From Vanilla planifolia (lineage: Eukaryota; Streptophyta; Magnoliopsida; Asparagales; Orchidaceae): a stretch of DNA of 64,000 nt. The DNA is taken from contig CM043875.1 of assembly GCA_023846275.1 (NCBI GenBank), positions 7,886,626-7,950,625 of the forward strand, in the 5' to 3' direction. The position numbers and the translations under genes were made by a program. The notes below the pieces were generated by a model, which was not told where the DNA came from, ran no database searches, and saw only the letters and a list, made by a program, of their open reading frames with translations. Positions 23,601 through 36,280 of the stretch are shown here, in pieces (the first letter of the stretch is position 1; each line of letters opens with the position of its first letter).

Positions 23601-26600
23601 TTGCCAAATGACGACTCTAATGCCAGATTAATTGTTTTTGACAGTATGGCTGGTACCAGGAGACTTTCCGCTCGTGGAGCAGCTAGAGGCAGACCGGTAT
23701 CTACTACTCCTACCCCGGAGACGATCCCAGCATTGCCAGTTGAGCCAGCCGTGGATCGTTGGATCGATGCCTTCATGCGGTTGCGTCCGCGGAGCTTCAG
23801 TGGGTCGGCTGACCCAGCGGTGGCAGATGACTGGATGGCTCATATGCTTGAGCTATTTGATGCCTTGGGATGTCCATTCGGCAGGAGGGTAGTGCTTGCT
23901 GCTCTAGTGTTGGAGGGAGAGGCTGCTACCTGGTGGAGAGGCCAGCGGCGCGCTATGTTTGGGGAGGCCCAGAACAGTGAGATAGCATGGGATGACTTTG
24001 TTGAGGCATTCAGGGAGTGCTACATTCCGGCCTCTGCCATGGCTCAGTTCAGGAGGGAACTTATACACCTCAGGCAGGGCCAGATGTCAGTGAACGATTA
24101 CTTATCGAGGTTCACTTATCTGGCGAGGTACGCCGTAGAGCTGGTGCCTTCTGAGGAACGCAGATGTGAGATGTTCCTGGAGGGACTTCGTCCTATGCTG
24201 CAGCGCCAGCTAGTTGTGAGTCGGTTTGCCAGGTTTCGTGACTTGGTGGAGGCTGCGAGATCCGTTGAGCTTATTGATATCCGGATGGAGGCCCAGAGAG
24301 AGACTCATAACAAGAGGAAGGAATTCAGAAATATCCAACAAAACAAAAAGGGCAAGAGACACAGAGATCACAGTGGTACTCAGGAGGTCGTGGTCCGGCC
24401 ACGACCTATTTCTGAGAGACCAGTGCAGCAGACAGGTACCCGGACTGGGGGGATTATCTGCTACCATTGTCGACAGCCCGGACACAAGAAGTGCGACTGC
24501 CCAGAGTTGAAGAAACAGAGGATCACGGGACCGGTTGGTTCATCTGGGGGACAGCCCAGGGTATTTGCACTGACTCGGCAGCAGGCTTCAGAGTCACCAG
24601 AAGTGATCACAGGTATGCTTCATTTTGGCAACGTGCAGTGCATGACTTTGTTTGATACTGGTGCATCTCATTCTTTTGTTGCTGAGAGGATCTGGAATCA
24701 GATATCAGGATCCAAGGGTTACTTGAAGGAACCCTTACTGGTTAGACTTCCTGATGGGAAAGAGATTCCCACTGTTCAGAAGATTGACGGATCTATTCTG
24801 ATTAGTGGACACGAATTCGTGACAGAGTTGATATGTGTGCCACTAGCAGAGTTCGACATCATTTTGGGGATGGATTGGTTGTGCCACCATGCAGTGGTTC
24901 TGGATTGTTGGGAGAAGAAGGTCAGGATCAGAGTGCCTGGTTCGGGGGATGTGATATACTTTGGTCTGAACAGGCAGATTCCCCTGATCTCAGTTCTTCA
25001 GGCTGGAAGGTTAGTAAGTAAGGGTTGTACTGGTTGGTTGGCCTATGTGACCGATAGCCAAGCCACCACTACCCCTATGTCAGATATTCCAGTGGTGAGA
25101 GATTTTCCTATGGTTTTTCCAGAGGAGTTGCCTGGATTTCCACCAGCTAGGGAAGTGGAGTTTTCAATTGATTTGGAGGCAGGAGTAGCTCCTATTGCTA
25201 GAGCTCCTTACAGGATGGCTCCAGCCGAGCTAGCAGAGTTGAAGACTCAGTTACAGGACTTATTAGACAAGGGACTCATACGCCCCAGTTGTTCACCTTG
25301 GGGTGCCCCTGTCTTATTTGTCAAGAAGAAAGATGGTAGTATGAGGCTGTGTGTGGATTATAGGGAATTGAATAAGGTTACTATTCGTAACCGATACCCT
25401 TTACCACGCATCGATGATTTGCTGGATCAACTTCAGGGAGCAGTTGTGTTCTCCAAGATTGACTTACGCTCGGGTTATCACCAGATCCGGATTAGAGATT
25501 CTGATGTACCCAAGACAGCATTCCGTACTAGATACGGACATTACGAGTTCACAGTGTTGCCTTTTGGATTGACTAATGCTCCAGCAGTATTTATGAACCT
25601 GATGCATCGAGTTTTTCATGCCTTTCTGGATCGGTTTGTGATCATCTTTATAGATGATATATTGATTTATTCCAGAGATAGGGATACTCATGCAGATCAG
25701 TTGAGGACTGTGCTTACAGTGTTGCGGGAGAATGAGCTGTATGCAAAATTCTCCAAGTGTTCTTTTTGGCTGGACTCAGTAGCATTCTTAGGACACATTG
25801 TCAGTGCGGAGGGCGTGGCTGTTGATCCTAGCAAGATACGAGCTATTATTGATTGGAAACGGCCATCTTCTGTCACTGAGATCCGGAGTTTCCTTGGTTT
25901 GGCTGGATACTATAGGAAATTTGTTCCTCACTTTTCTAGACTGGCTGCTCCACTAACCCAGTTGACCCGGAAGGGAAAATCTTTTGAGTGGACAGAGAGT
26001 TGTGAGAACAGTTTCCTAGAGCTGAAGCAGAGGCTTAGCACCGCTCCAGTATTGATGTTACCCACACAGGAGAAGCCGTATCAGATGTACACTGATGCTT
26101 CACATATAGGCTTGGGAGCCGTACTAATGCAGGATAACAGAGTTATAGCATATGCTTCGAGGCAACTGAAGGATCATGAGAAGAATTATCCCACTCATGA
26201 TTTGGAGTTAGCTGCTGTCATTTTTGCCTTGAAGATATGGAGACATTATTTGTACGGAGTTCCTGTAGATTGCTTCTCTGACCACAAGAGTCTTAAGTAT
26301 CTGTTCACTCAGAAGGAACTGAACTTGAGGCAGAGGAGGTGGTTGGAACTGATAAAGGATTACGAGCTGACAATAAACTACTGCGAGGGGAAGGCTAATC
26401 CAGTGGCTGATGCCTTGAGCAGACACGCAGTTGTGCATAATATGTTAGTCTGTGACTCTATACCAGACTTGGATTGGAATGTTGAAAGATGTCAGGAACA
26501 GTTGTCTATTCAGAGACTGGTTCACAGACTCAGCTCATTGACTATTCGGGCTGACTGGTTATCTGAGATGCGTGACCTTCAGCTTTGTGATGAAGAGCTG

Positions 26601-28007
26601 AAGGAGAAGATTGAGTTGGCATCGCAGGGATTGGGAGGAGACTTTGCTCTCAGAGACGACATTTTGACCTTCAGGGGTCGCTGGTGTGTACCATCACATC
26701 AGGAGTTCAGGGAGAGGATCCTTCGGGAGGCTCACTATGGAACCTTGGCTATGCACCCTGGAGAAGTCAAGATGTACAGGAATTTGAGGAGTGTTTTCTG
26801 GTGGAGAGGTTTGAAGACAGATGTTGCTGCCTTTGTTAGGAAATGCCTTACATGTCAGCAAGTTAAGGCCGAACACCAGAGACCTGGAGGATTGTTACAG
26901 AGATTGCCGATTCCGGAGTGGAAATGGGATGACATCACTATGGACTTTGTGACTGGTCTTCCTCGTACCAGACAAGGTTTTGATGCTATTTGGGTCATCG
27001 TAGATCGATTGACCAAGTCAGCCCATTTCTTATCCATTAAGAAGACGGATTCAGCGGCACAGTTGGCAGAGATATATATTCAGCAGATTGTCAGATTGCA
27101 TGGGATTCCCCGTTCTATTATTTCTGACAGAGACGCCAAATTCACATCACAGTTTTGGAAGAGCTTACACACTGCCATGGGTACACAGTTAAAGTTCAGT
27201 ACTGCTTATCATCCTCAGACGGATGGACAGTCTGAGCGGACTATTCGGACCTTGGAGGATTTGCTACGCTTGAGCGTACAAACTTACTCAACAGATTGGA
27301 CTAGACGATTACCCTTGGTAGAGTTTGTGTACAATAACAGCTTCCAGGCGTCGATTGGTATGGCACCTTACGAGGCGTTGTATGGGCGTAGGTGCAGATC
27401 TCCTCTTTGTTGGGAGGAGGGTGATTCCAGGAGAGTGTGGGGACCCCAGATTGTAGAGGAGACCACAGCGGAAGTCAAGTTATTGCAGGACAGATTACGT
27501 ACTGTGCAAGATCGCCAGAAGAAATATTATGATCCTAAGCACAAGGCTGTTGAGTTTTCTGTGGGAGATAGGGTATTCCTGAAGGTCAGTCCTATGCGGG
27601 GTCTATTCAGGTTTGGAAAGCCTTCTAAGCTTCGACCTCGTTACATTGGACCCTATCCTATTCTGGAGAGGATCGGTGAAGTGGCTTACAGGTTGGCACT
27701 TCCTGAGCATCTGACTGAGATTCACAATGTATTCCATGTTTCGAATCTCAAGAAATATGTGCCAGATCCTTCTCATTGCATCAGTGATGATCTTCCTGGT
27801 TTACAAGTGGCACCAGATTCTTCTTATGTGGAACTACCAGTTCGCATCCTCGGGGAGAGCAGCAGACAGCTGAGGAACAGGTCGTTTCCTATGGTCAAGG
27901 TTCTGTGGAATAGACATGACGAAAGGGAGGCAACCTGGGAGCTAGAGCAGGATGTTGCTGGAAAATGGCCGGAACTTCTTGCTGAATTTCGAGGGCGAAA
28001 TTCCTGA
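23601..28007 (+). CDS. T1 gag-pol polyprotein (chromovirus)
   Basis: This 1,468-codon open polyprotein carries all replication functions. Gag spans about residues 50-260 and includes the ATWWRG block and the region rich in FRECYIP. The zinc knuckle is C287-C290-H295-C300. The aspartic protease has DTGAS at 352. In the reverse transcriptase FIDD is at 683-686. RNase H has TDAS at 831 (D832). The integrase zinc site is H1045, H1052, C1082 and C1085, and the catalytic triad is D1115, D1176 and E1212 with 35 residues between the last two. The C-terminal chromodomain is at about 1414-1463. A second Met at residue 16 (23646) may be the true start. Relative to T2-T4 it has Gly instead of Glu at 1418, in the chromodomain; it shares V179 and I227 with T2. 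No frameshift or stop is present, so the element is young and coding-competent. Confidence 0.93.
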   Translation: MPNDDSNARLIVFDSMAGTRRLSARGAARGRPVSTTPTPETIPALPVEPAVDRWIDAFMRLRPRSFSGSADPAVADDWMAHMLELFDALGCPFGRRVVLAALVLEGEAATWWRGQRRAMFGEAQNSEIAWDDFVEAFRECYIPASAMAQFRRELIHLRQGQMSVNDYLSRFTYLARYAVELVPSEERRCEMFLEGLRPMLQRQLVVSRFARFRDLVEAARSVELIDIRMEAQRETHNKRKEFRNIQQNKKGKRHRDHSGTQEVVVRPRPISERPVQQTGTRTGGIICYHCRQPGHKKCDCPELKKQRITGPVGSSGGQPRVFALTRQQASESPEVITGMLHFGNVQCMTLFDTGASHSFVAERIWNQISGSKGYLKEPLLVRLPDGKEIPTVQKIDGSILISGHEFVTELICVPLAEFDIILGMDWLCHHAVVLDCWEKKVRIRVPGSGDVIYFGLNRQIPLISVLQAGRLVSKGCTGWLAYVTDSQATTTPMSDIPVVRDFPMVFPEELPGFPPAREVEFSIDLEAGVAPIARAPYRMAPAELAELKTQLQDLLDKGLIRPSCSPWGAPVLFVKKKDGSMRLCVDYRELNKVTIRNRYPLPRIDDLLDQLQGAVVFSKIDLRSGYHQIRIRDSDVPKTAFRTRYGHYEFTVLPFGLTNAPAVFMNLMHRVFHAFLDRFVIIFIDDILIYSRDRDTHADQLRTVLTVLRENELYAKFSKCSFWLDSVAFLGHIVSAEGVAVDPSKIRAIIDWKRPSSVTEIRSFLGLAGYYRKFVPHFSRLAAPLTQLTRKGKSFEWTESCENSFLELKQRLSTAPVLMLPTQEKPYQMYTDASHIGLGAVLMQDNRVIAYASRQLKDHEKNYPTHDLELAAVIFALKIWRHYLYGVPVDCFSDHKSLKYLFTQKELNLRQRRWLELIKDYELTINYCEGKANPVADALSRHAVVHNMLVCDSIPDLDWNVERCQEQLSIQRLVHRLSSLTIRADWLSEMRDLQLCDEELKEKIELASQGLGGDFALRDDILTFRGRWCVPSHQEFRERILREAHYGTLAMHPGEVKMYRNLRSVFWWRGLKTDVAAFVRKCLTCQQVKAEHQRPGGLLQRLPIPEWKWDDITMDFVTGLPRTRQGFDAIWVIVDRLTKSAHFLSIKKTDSAAQLAEIYIQQIVRLHGIPRSIISDRDAKFTSQFWKSLHTAMGTQLKFSTAYHPQTDGQSERTIRTLEDLLRLSVQTYSTDWTRRLPLVEFVYNNSFQASIGMAPYEALYGRRCRSPLCWEEGDSRRVWGPQIVEETTAEVKLLQDRLRTVQDRQKKYYDPKHKAVEFSVGDRVFLKVSPMRGLFRFGKPSKLRPRYIGPYPILERIGEVAYRLALPEHLTEIHNVFHVSNLKKYVPDPSHCISDDLPGLQVAPDSSYVELPVRILGESSRQLRNRSFPMVKVLWNRHDEREATWELEQDVAGKWPELLAEFRGRNS

Positions 28008-28008
28008 T

Positions 28009-28020
28009 AAGGTGGGGAGA
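28009..28020 (+). other. Polypurine tract, T1
   Basis: AAGGTGGGGAGA directly precedes the 3' LTR, with one T between, and should prime plus-strand synthesis. It immediately follows the gag-pol stop codon. Confidence 0.8.
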
Positions 28021-28021
28021 T

Positions 28022-31000
28022 TGTTATACCCGGTAAAATTTTATGTATTTGATCTTTAATAAATTAATTGTGGCTTGGATGATTTCGAATCGACAGTAGG
28101 ATGAGCCAGGAACTCAATTGTAGGCTATTGGAATTTCTGAAATCTTTTGGGAATTTTTCGGAGCACCGAGGAATTTTTAATTAATTTTCCCTGTTTAATT
28201 AGATTTATTGGATTTTTAGAAATTCGAAAATCCATTTAAATTAAACCGGAAATTGGTTTACCGCGCGTGAACCGGACCGGAACGGTTCAGCGGAGGCGGA
28301 GACGGTTCGCCGAGTGAGTTTGCGCGTGCGTTCTGATAAGCTGATCGGACGGTCGTGATCGACGGTTGGGATTGAACCGGCTGATCGGGTGCTTACCGTG
28401 TCGATAGCGTGTCGACAGCGCGTATCGGGTGCTTACCGTGTCGGAAGCGTGTCAACGGCGCGTAATGGGTTTCACCGTGTCGGCCAGAAATATAAAACCC
28501 TCGCGAAACGATTAGGGTTCGTTCGGCTGACCGATAGAGAGAGTTTTTCCGGCGTACGGCGCGTGATTCCGGCGGCCTGGCAAGGGGCTTTTTGTGCCTG
28601 GAGATTCACGGGAACGAGGAGAGTCAATTCGTACCGGATTCGTTCGGCGAGGAGCTGCGGCGAGCTGCGGACGAAGTTCACCGTCGCCGGCGTCGTTGAG
28701 GTAGGAAATTCAGTTTAAATTAGTGATTTAGTAGAAAATTAAAAGCATGAAATACTTTGCTTAATGAAAACAAGCATGTGGATGAAAATCGGATTTAATT
28801 GAATGCTAAATTGTGTCTTTTGCAAATTTCGGAATTTCCTGGAAAAATTCCCATTTCGCCGAAAAAAAAAATTTATTGATGCTTAGGAGCATGTTAGGAA
28901 ATTGTTCTCCTTGATCGCAGTCGCCGGAAATCGACGGAAGGATCGTAATGGTCGGCGATGGCGGCGGCTAGGGTTTCGCGGGTTTCGGACCGAGGAAGGA
29001 GAAGGGTTTAGATAATATCAAATCTAATTAAGTAATTAATGATATTTACGCCATTTTATTAGTAATTAAAATTAATCCGATTAACGGATTATTAAGAAAT
29101 TGGTTCGGCGGTGTCGCGGTTCAGCGCGAGAGTTCCGAACCGGCAGCGAAAACCGGTTCAGCGGGATTCGGCGCGGACGAACGGCGCGAAAGCCGAACCG
29201 GCAGCGAAAACCGGTTCAGCGGGATTCGGCGCGGACGAACGGCGCGAAAGCCGAACCGGCAGCGAAAACCGGTTCAGCGGGATTCGGCGCGGACGAACGG
29301 CGCGAAAGCCGAACCGGCAGCGAAAACCGGTTCAGCGGGAGTCGGCGCGGACGAACGGCGCGGCGCGGAGGAGAGAGAAGCGGAAGGAAAATTCGGAAAT
29401 TTATTATTAATCCGAATTTTCGGAAATAAAAAGGATAAGCGAAAAATTAAATTCGAAAATTAATCCGAATTTTTGGAAAAAGGATATATGTGGAATTTAA
29501 ATTCGGAAATTTATTTCGAATTTCGGAAAATGGATAAAGGGCGGAAATTGAAATTGGAATTTAAAAATTTCCTGAAGTGGGGAAAAATGTTATCAGTGAT
29601 GACAGTACAGCTGGAAACAGTCAGACAAAGATATGGTACACGGATGCTACCAGAACAGTCAGTAATTGACAATTGTGTTGCTTTGATGGCAACGGCATGG
29701 ATTGAGTCAGTTTATTCAGTATTGGCATATTTCATGGATTGGCATATTGGACCGGACTACTATAGACCCTATATGATGTTTTAGGGTAGTTGTGGTAGGT
29801 AACTGTGCGGTTCGGACTTAGCTTCCACAGTATACATGTAGACTGGTATACGCCTTGTTGTACCTGGACACATGTTGCCGAATCTTGGAGTTAGAGATTG
29901 GCAATGACTGTAGGGGCGTGAGCTTCTATGGAAGTTGTTGGTAGAGGACTCCTTGGGACGGTGGCTGAGTAAATCTCTCCTGGTCCATGTGTGTAGGCCT
30001 GCGCGCCTGAGGGTGGCAGGGGTGTCTCGCAGTGGCTAGCCAAGTGTGTAGGCCTGCGCGCCTTAGGGTGGCAGGGGTGTCTCACGTTGGCTAGAGATTA
30101 TGTGACTGGATCTGTCTGTAGTCTCCAGGAGATTGATTGACGAGAGACACTGCGGTGTCGGGTGCTTAGGCGCCATGCGTGTTTCGAGATGGGCGTTCCC
30201 ACTGGCACGTTGCCTGGTAGCCCAGAGGAGAGCTACTCTGGTGTGACTGGGGTGGCTGTGGTTGGTCGGAGTCTGGGACTGAGAGTGCCTATCCACCATA
30301 CATTGTTATGCTGTATTCCTATATTTTTGCTATTATCCTTCTCTTGCATGTGAGTTTTACTAGCTGTCTTTCCTACTGGGCGTAGCTCATTCCTGTATTG
30401 TATATTTCAGTGGCTCGGCAGACTTGACGCTACCTGATTAGGTGGGATCGTGGTCAGCAGGCTTGTGGAGGATATCTGATTGTGATTGTCTGAGATATTC
30501 TGGTTAGTTGATTGTTGCTGTTGGATGTATTTAATGAGGTTATTATTCTCATATGTCATGTAATATGTGAGGGAAATTCTGACTTATGTTTCTGGTTGGA
30601 TAATATTGCACTTGTTGGACTTGGTCTTATTCTTGTAATGTAGTTTCCATTTACTACCCTACCTTATTGTCTTGGAGTATGGTGTGTGGAGTGCCATATT
30701 TTATCTGAGGATGTTATATATCTTTTTGTTTGATGGTGAGGTCATTACATGACTATGGAACTTAACCATGGGGGTTCAGACTTCTAATAGACCGGTTCTC
30801 CTACCCGTAGGGGTTAGGAGTATTGGGTCTAGTAGGAGTAACATTGCGCGAGTCCATCTGTTAATTCAGGAGTCATGAACCTGATTTGACGGTGTACCCG
30901 GGAGATGGGATCCACATTGTTAAGGGAAGTAGGTGTGTAATGATGTGTTATATCCTATGTTTTCGTAGGCTACTCAGGTTGGTATGGGACGATCTGAGCT

Positions 31001-31068
31001 GTCTATATATAAAAAAAAAAAAAAATTGTATGCCAAAAATCAGCCTAGGAAAAAAATGGGGTGTAACA
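28022..31068 (+). repeat. T1 3' LTR (four 58-bp units)
   Basis: The LTR is 3,047 bp, 57 bp longer than the T1 5' LTR, because it has one more 58-bp unit (29135-29362) and small differences in A and T runs. It carries the linked variants GCGCGTGCG, GGCTGACC and AAATCTAA, which also occur in the T2 LTRs and in the LTR fragments at 31073 and 45095, but not in the T1 5' LTR. A TATA box at 28490 could drive transcripts rightwards into the inverted sequences beyond 31,073. Confidence 0.88.
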
Positions 31069-31072
31069 ATAG

Positions 31073-31777
31073 ATCACTAATTTAAACTGAATTTCCTACC
31101 TCAACGACGCCGGCGACGGTGAACTTCGTCCGCAGCTCGCCGCAGCTCCTCGCCGAACGAATCCGGTACGAATTGACTCTCCTCGTTCCCGTGAATCTCC
31201 AGGCACAAAAAGCCCCTTGCCAGGCCGCCGGAATCACGCGCCGTACGCCGGAAAAACTCTCTCTATCGGTCAGCCGAACGAACCCTAATCGTTTCGCGAG
31301 GGTTTTATATTTCTGGCCGACACGGTGAAACCCATTACGCGCCGTTGACACGCTTCCGACACGGTAAGCACCCGATACGCGCTGTCGACACGCTATCGAC
31401 ACGGTAAGCACCCGATCAGCCGGTTCAATCCCAACCGTCGATCACGACCGTTCCGATCAGCTTATCAGAACGCACGCGCAAACTCACTCGGCGAACCGTC
31501 TCCGCCGCCGCTGAACCGTTCCGGTCCGGTTCACGCGCGGTAAACCAATTTCCGGTTTAATTTAAATGGATTTTCGAATTTCTAAAAATCCAATAAATCT
31601 AATTAAACAGGGAAAATTAATTAAAAATTCCTCGGTGCTCCGAAAAATTCCCAAAAGATTTCAGAAATTCCAATAGCCTACAATTGAGTTCCTGGCTCAT
31701 CCTACTGTCGATTCGAAATCATCCAAGCCACAATTAATTTATTAAAGATCAAATACATAAAATTTTACCGGGTATAA
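31073..31777 (-). repeat. Inverted LTR fragment, 705 bp
   Basis: This is the reverse complement of LTR positions 3-707 (four-unit subtype variants GCGCGTGCG and GGCTGACC), joined to the right end of T1 after ATAG. It ends in GGTATAA, lacking the terminal TG/CA pair, and abuts the A-rich 3' part of an older inverted LTR. It carries private changes, such as an extra T in the GACCGTTCCGATC region. With the T1 3' LTR it forms a local inverted repeat. Confidence 0.85.
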
Positions 31778-34700
31778 TTTTACATATAGACAGCTCAGAT
31801 CGTCCCATACCAACCTGAGTAGCCTACGAAAAACATAGGATATAACACATCATTACACACCTACTTCCCTTAACAATGTGGATCCCATCTCCCGGGTACA
31901 CCGTCAAATCAGGTTCATGACTCCTGAATTAACAGATGGACTCGCGCAATGTTACTCCTACTAGACCCAATACTCCTAACCCCTACGGGTAGGAGAACCG
32001 GTCTATTAGAAGTCTGAACCCCCATGGTTAAGTTCCATAGTCATGTAATGACCTCACCATCAAACAAAAAGATATATAACATCCTCAGATAAATGTAGCA
32101 CTCCACTCACCATACTCCAAGACAATAAGATAAGACAGTAAATGGAACTACATTACAAGAATAAGATACAAGTCCACAAGTGTAGTATTGTTCATCCAGA
32201 TACATAATTCCGAATTACCCTCAAATTATATGTAACATATGAGAATAACAGTCTCACTGAAACATCCAACAGCAACAATCAACTAACTAGAATATCTCAG
32301 ACAATCACCAATCAGAAATCCTTCACAAGCCTGCTGACCACGATCCCACCTAATCCGGTAGCGTCAAGTCTGCCGAGCCACTGAAAATATATAATACAGG
32401 AATGAGCTACGCCCAGTAGGAAAGTCAGCTAGTAAAACTCACATGCAAGAGAAGGATAATAGCAAAAATACAGGAATACAGCATAATAATGTACGGTGGA
32501 TAGGCACTCTCAGTTCCAGACTCTGACCAACCACAGTCACCCCAGTCACAACAGAGTAGCTCTCCTCTGATGCTTCCAGGTAGCATGCCAGCGGGACACG
32601 CCCATCTCTGCGCACGCATGGCGCCTAGCACCCGACACCGCAGCGTCTCTCGTCAATCAATCTTCTGGAGACTATAGACAAACCCGTCACATAGATCTCT
32701 AGCCAACGTGAGACACCCTGGCTAGCCACGGCGAGTCACCCCTGCCGCTGCCACTCTCAGGCGCGCAGGCCTACACTCGTGGACCAGAAGAGGTCGACTC
32801 AGCCACCGTCCCAAAGAGTCCTCTACCAACAACTTCCATAGAAGCTCACGCCCCTACAGTCATTGCCAATCTCTAACTCTAAGATCCGGCAACATGTATC
32901 CAGGTACAACAAGGCGCATACCAGTCACATGTATACTGTGGAAGCTAAGTCTGAACCGCATAGTTACCTACCACAACTACCCTAAAACATCATATAGGGT
33001 CTATAGTAGTCCGGTCCAGTATGCCAATCCATAAAATATGCCAACACTGAGTAAACTGACTCAATCCATGTCAATGCCATCCAAGTAACATAAACTGTAT
33101 AGAAATTCTGACTATTCTGGTAACACTTACCCAAGTGTCACACTTCCTTCCAACTGATCCAGCTGTACTGAATTTATAGATAATTTCCAACAGTAACTTT
33201 CAACTTGTCTATGTGATTTCCCTAAATCACATTTTTCTCGTTTCAGGAAATTTTAAATTTCAACTTCAATTTCTGCCCTTTATCCATTTTCCGAAATTCG
33301 AAATAAATTTCCAAATAAAATTTAAATTCCACATATATCCTTTTTCCGAAAATTCGGATTAATAAATTCCACATATATCCTGTTTTTCCAAAAATTCGGA
33401 TTAATTTCTGAATTAATTTAAAAATTCCAAAAAATCAAATTCTGCCCTTTCTTAATTTTCCGAAATTCGGAATAAATTTCCGAATTAAAATTTAAATTCA
33501 CATATATCCATTTTCCGAAAATTCGGATTTATTTCCGAATTAAGTTTTTCCTTCGCCATTCGTCCGCGCCCGCGTTCCGCTGAACCGGGTTTCGCTGCCG
33601 GTTCGGAAAACCCGCGCTGAACCGCGAACCGGTTTTCGCTGCCGGTTCGGGCCTTCGTGCCGTTCGTCCGCGCCGAATCCCGCTGAACCGGTTTTCGCTG
33701 CCGGTTCGGAACTCTCGCGCTGAACCGCGACACCGCCGAACCAATTTTCTTAATAATCCGTTAATTGGATTGATTTTAATTACTAATAAAATAGCGTAAA
33801 TACCATTAATTACTTAATTAAATTTGTAATTATCTAAACCCTTCTCCTTCCTCGGTCCGACGCCCGCGAAACCCTAGCCGACGCAATCGCCGACCAAATC
33901 AAATTCTTCCGCCGATTTCCGGCGACCGCGAACAAGGAGAAACAAAATTCTATGTTCATACTATCCTAATGTTTCAATAATGTCACTAATTTCTAAGGAT
34001 TCAATTAAAATTTTCCACCAAAGGAGTTTCATCCGATCCCCAATTTGACAATTTGCGAAATTAAACAATTCCAGCATACGATACTACCTTAACATGAATA
34101 AAGCACATAATCAATTTCAACACATGCTTGGTAAACTTCCCGAATTCGACAGCATAATAAATTTTTTTATTTCGAAAACCCTAAACATGCTAAATTCAAT
34201 AATTGCATTAATCAATTCCAAAAAAACCACAATTCGCATGCTCAGGTAGTAATTTGCAAAATAATCCATGTGTTTAATTTGCTAATTAACTGATTTAAAT
34301 CTGAATTTCCTACCTTTCTTCTCCGGCGACGGTGGCGACGGTGAAGCTCGCACGCGACCAACCGCTGCTCCTCGCCGAACGAAACCGGTACCAATCGATT
34401 CTCCTCGATCACGCGAACCTCCAGGTACAAAAAGCCCCTTGAAAGGCTGCCGGAAAATATCGCCGTCCGCCGCGAACACCTCGTCTCCGGCCGCCGTTCG
34501 AAACCCTAAGGGCCGAAACGGTTCGGGTTAAATACCCTGCTTAAACCGGTAATAACCCGTTAACGACCCATTAAGTGCCGGTTGACCTGCCAAAACGCCG
34601 TTTAACCTTCGATCAGCCGGTTAATCTCCATCGCTGATCTCGTCCGTCCGATCCGCTTATCCGCGGCTTATCCAAACGCACACGCAAACGCACTCGGCGA

Positions 34701-34978
34701 ACCGCCCCGCCTTCGCTGAACCGCTCCGGTCCGGTTCACGCTCGGTAAAAACCAATTTCCGGTTTAATTTAGATGGATTTTCGAATTTCTAAAAATTCAA
34801 TAAATCAGGGAAAATTACTTAAAAATTCCTCGGTGCTCCGAAAAATCCCCAGAAAAATTCAGAAATTCTAATAGCCTCCAATTGAGCTCCTGGCTCATCC
34901 TACTATCGATCTGAAATCATCCAAGCCAAAAATTAATTTATTAAAGATTAACATAAAAATTTTTTACTGGGTATAACA
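31778..34978 (-). repeat. Diverged 3' LTR of the old inverted element
   Basis: The minus-strand LTR starts TGTTATACCC at 34978 and is recognisable throughout as the family LTR, with many indels. Its last bases up to the A run are lost at 31778. The 58-bp repeat region is reduced and degenerate (about 33,560-33,740), and the 40-bp U3 repeats and clear TATA box are not evident, so the promoter is probably dead or of another subtype. Confidence 0.75.
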
Positions 34979-34993
34979 ATCTCCCCACCTTAT

Positions 34994-36280
34994 CAGGAAT
35001 TTCGCCCTCGAAATTCAGCAAGAAGTTCCGGCCACTTCTCCACAACATCCTGCTCTAGCTCCCAGGTTGCCTCCCTTTCGTCATGTCTATTTCACAGAAC
35101 CTTGACCATAGGGAATGACCTATTCCTCAGCAATCATATTTTAATCTTTTCAATCATTTTCATAAAATAAATTTATTCTTTCTCTTTTAATTCTCATTCT
35201 TCAATCTCTTCATCATACCTTCATAATCATAATCTCTTAATTTTCTCTCATATTCCTCATATTTCTTCTTCATAATCTCTCTCTTCATATTCATCTATCT
35301 TCCTCTATATTCATCTATTTCTATTTCTCATTATTATCAATTTCAACCATCTCCTTTGTCTCAAATTCAGTTCCTTCTGAGTGAATAGATACTTGAGACT
35401 CTTGTGATCAGAGAAGCAGTCTACGGACACTCCATATATATAATGCCTCCATATTTTTAAGGCAAATATGATAGCAGCTAACTCCAAGTCATGAGTGGGA
35501 TAATCCTTCTCATAATCCTTCAATTGTCTCGAAGCATACGCCACAACCCTGCCATCCTTATTAATCGAAAACTCCACTTCCCTAGCTGGTGGAAGTCCAG
35601 GCAATTCCTCTGGAGAAACCACAGGGAAGTCTCTCACCATTAAGATATTTGACATAAGGGTAGTAGTGGCTTGACTATCTGTCACATAAGCCAACCAACC
35701 AGTACAACCCTTCCTCACTAGTCTCTCTGCCTGAAGAACTGAGATCAGGGAAATCTGTCTATTTAGACCAAAGTATATCACATCCTCCGAACCAGGCACT
35801 CTGATCCTGACCTTCTTCTCCCAACAATCCAGCACCACTGCATGGTAGCACAACCAATCCATTCCCAAAATGATGTCGAACTCTGCTAGTGGCACACACA
35901 TCAACTCTGTCACGAACTCGTGTCCACTAATCAGAATAGATCCTTTAATCTTCTGAACAGTGGGAATCTCTTTCCCATCAGGAAGCCTAACCAATAAGGG
36001 TTCCTTCAAGTAACCCTTGGATCCTGATATCTGATTCCAGATCCTCTCAGTAACAAAAGAATGAGATGCACCAGTATCAAACAAAGTCATGCACTGCACG
36101 TTGCCAAAATAAAGCATACCTGTGATCACCTCTGGTGACTCTGAAGCCTGCTGCTGAGTTAAAGCAAATACTCTGGGCTGTCCCCCAGATGAACCAACCG
36201 GTCCTGTGATCCTCTGTTTCTTCCTTTCCGAGCAGTCGGTCCTTATGTGTCCTGGCTGTTGACAGTGGTAGCAAATAATA
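34994..36280 (-). pseudogene. Old element pol remnant with protease fused to RNase H
   Basis: On the minus strand the order is: zinc-knuckle end (from about 36,280), protease with DTGASHSF, the start of the RT linker, then a direct in-frame jump (EFSIN to KDGRVVAYASRQ) to RNase H, ending near LRQRRWLKL. About 320 residues covering the whole RT are missing relative to T1. A 272-codon open frame (35311-36129) spans protease and RNase H. Integrase is replaced by an AT/pyrimidine-rich filler (35133-35330), after which the last part of pol and the C-terminus returns (34994-35130). It cannot encode a working polymerase. Confidence 0.75.
35133..35330. other. Low-complexity filler replacing RNase H end and integrase
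   Basis: About 200 bp of pyrimidine- and AT-rich sequence built from TTCATCT/TTCATAT/CTCTT-like words sits between two pol fragments of the old element. It has no match to the family sequence elsewhere in the window. It looks like filler DNA made during break repair or a microsatellite-like expansion. Confidence 0.5.

Larger units (their letters stand above)
20497..31068 (+). mobile_element. T1: full-length Tekay-type Ty3/gypsy chromovirus
   Basis: The element has a 5' LTR (20497-23486), a primer binding site, one gag-pol ORF (23601-28007), a polypurine tract and a 3' LTR (28022-31068). The 3-kb LTRs, single uninterrupted gag-pol and C-terminal chromodomain fit the Tekay/Del lineage of plant chromoviruses. 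The two LTRs are not a simple pair: the 5' half of the left LTR belongs to a different LTR subtype from the right LTR (three against four 58-bp repeat units plus linked substitutions), which points to recombination or conversion. The left flank is ATACA (20492-20496); after the right LTR comes ATAGA and then inverted LTR sequence, so a clean target duplication is not demonstrated. Confidence 0.9.
31778..36280 (-). mobile_element. Old, deleted inverted chromovirus of the same family
   Basis: Read on the minus strand, this is a diverged relative of T1-T4 that has kept a 3' LTR (31778-34978), its polypurine tract (34980-34991) and parts of pol. Most of the integrase and the whole RT are missing, and the gag side is cut at the zinc knuckle, where young LTR sequence begins. 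It has many substitutions and indels relative to T1-T4, so it is clearly the oldest family member here and the substrate into which younger LTRs were joined. Confidence 0.8.

Noticed and set aside
24210..27037. Shadow frames inside gag-pol on either strand
   Set aside because: The real frame is the 1,468-codon polyprotein with full domain order; the others have no motifs.
23601..28007. Pararetrovirus or endogenous virus origin of the gag-pol copies
   Set aside because: LTRs, tRNA-Met primer site, polypurine tract, D-D-35-E integrase and a chromodomain identify a Ty3/gypsy chromovirus; no movement or coat protein genes are present.
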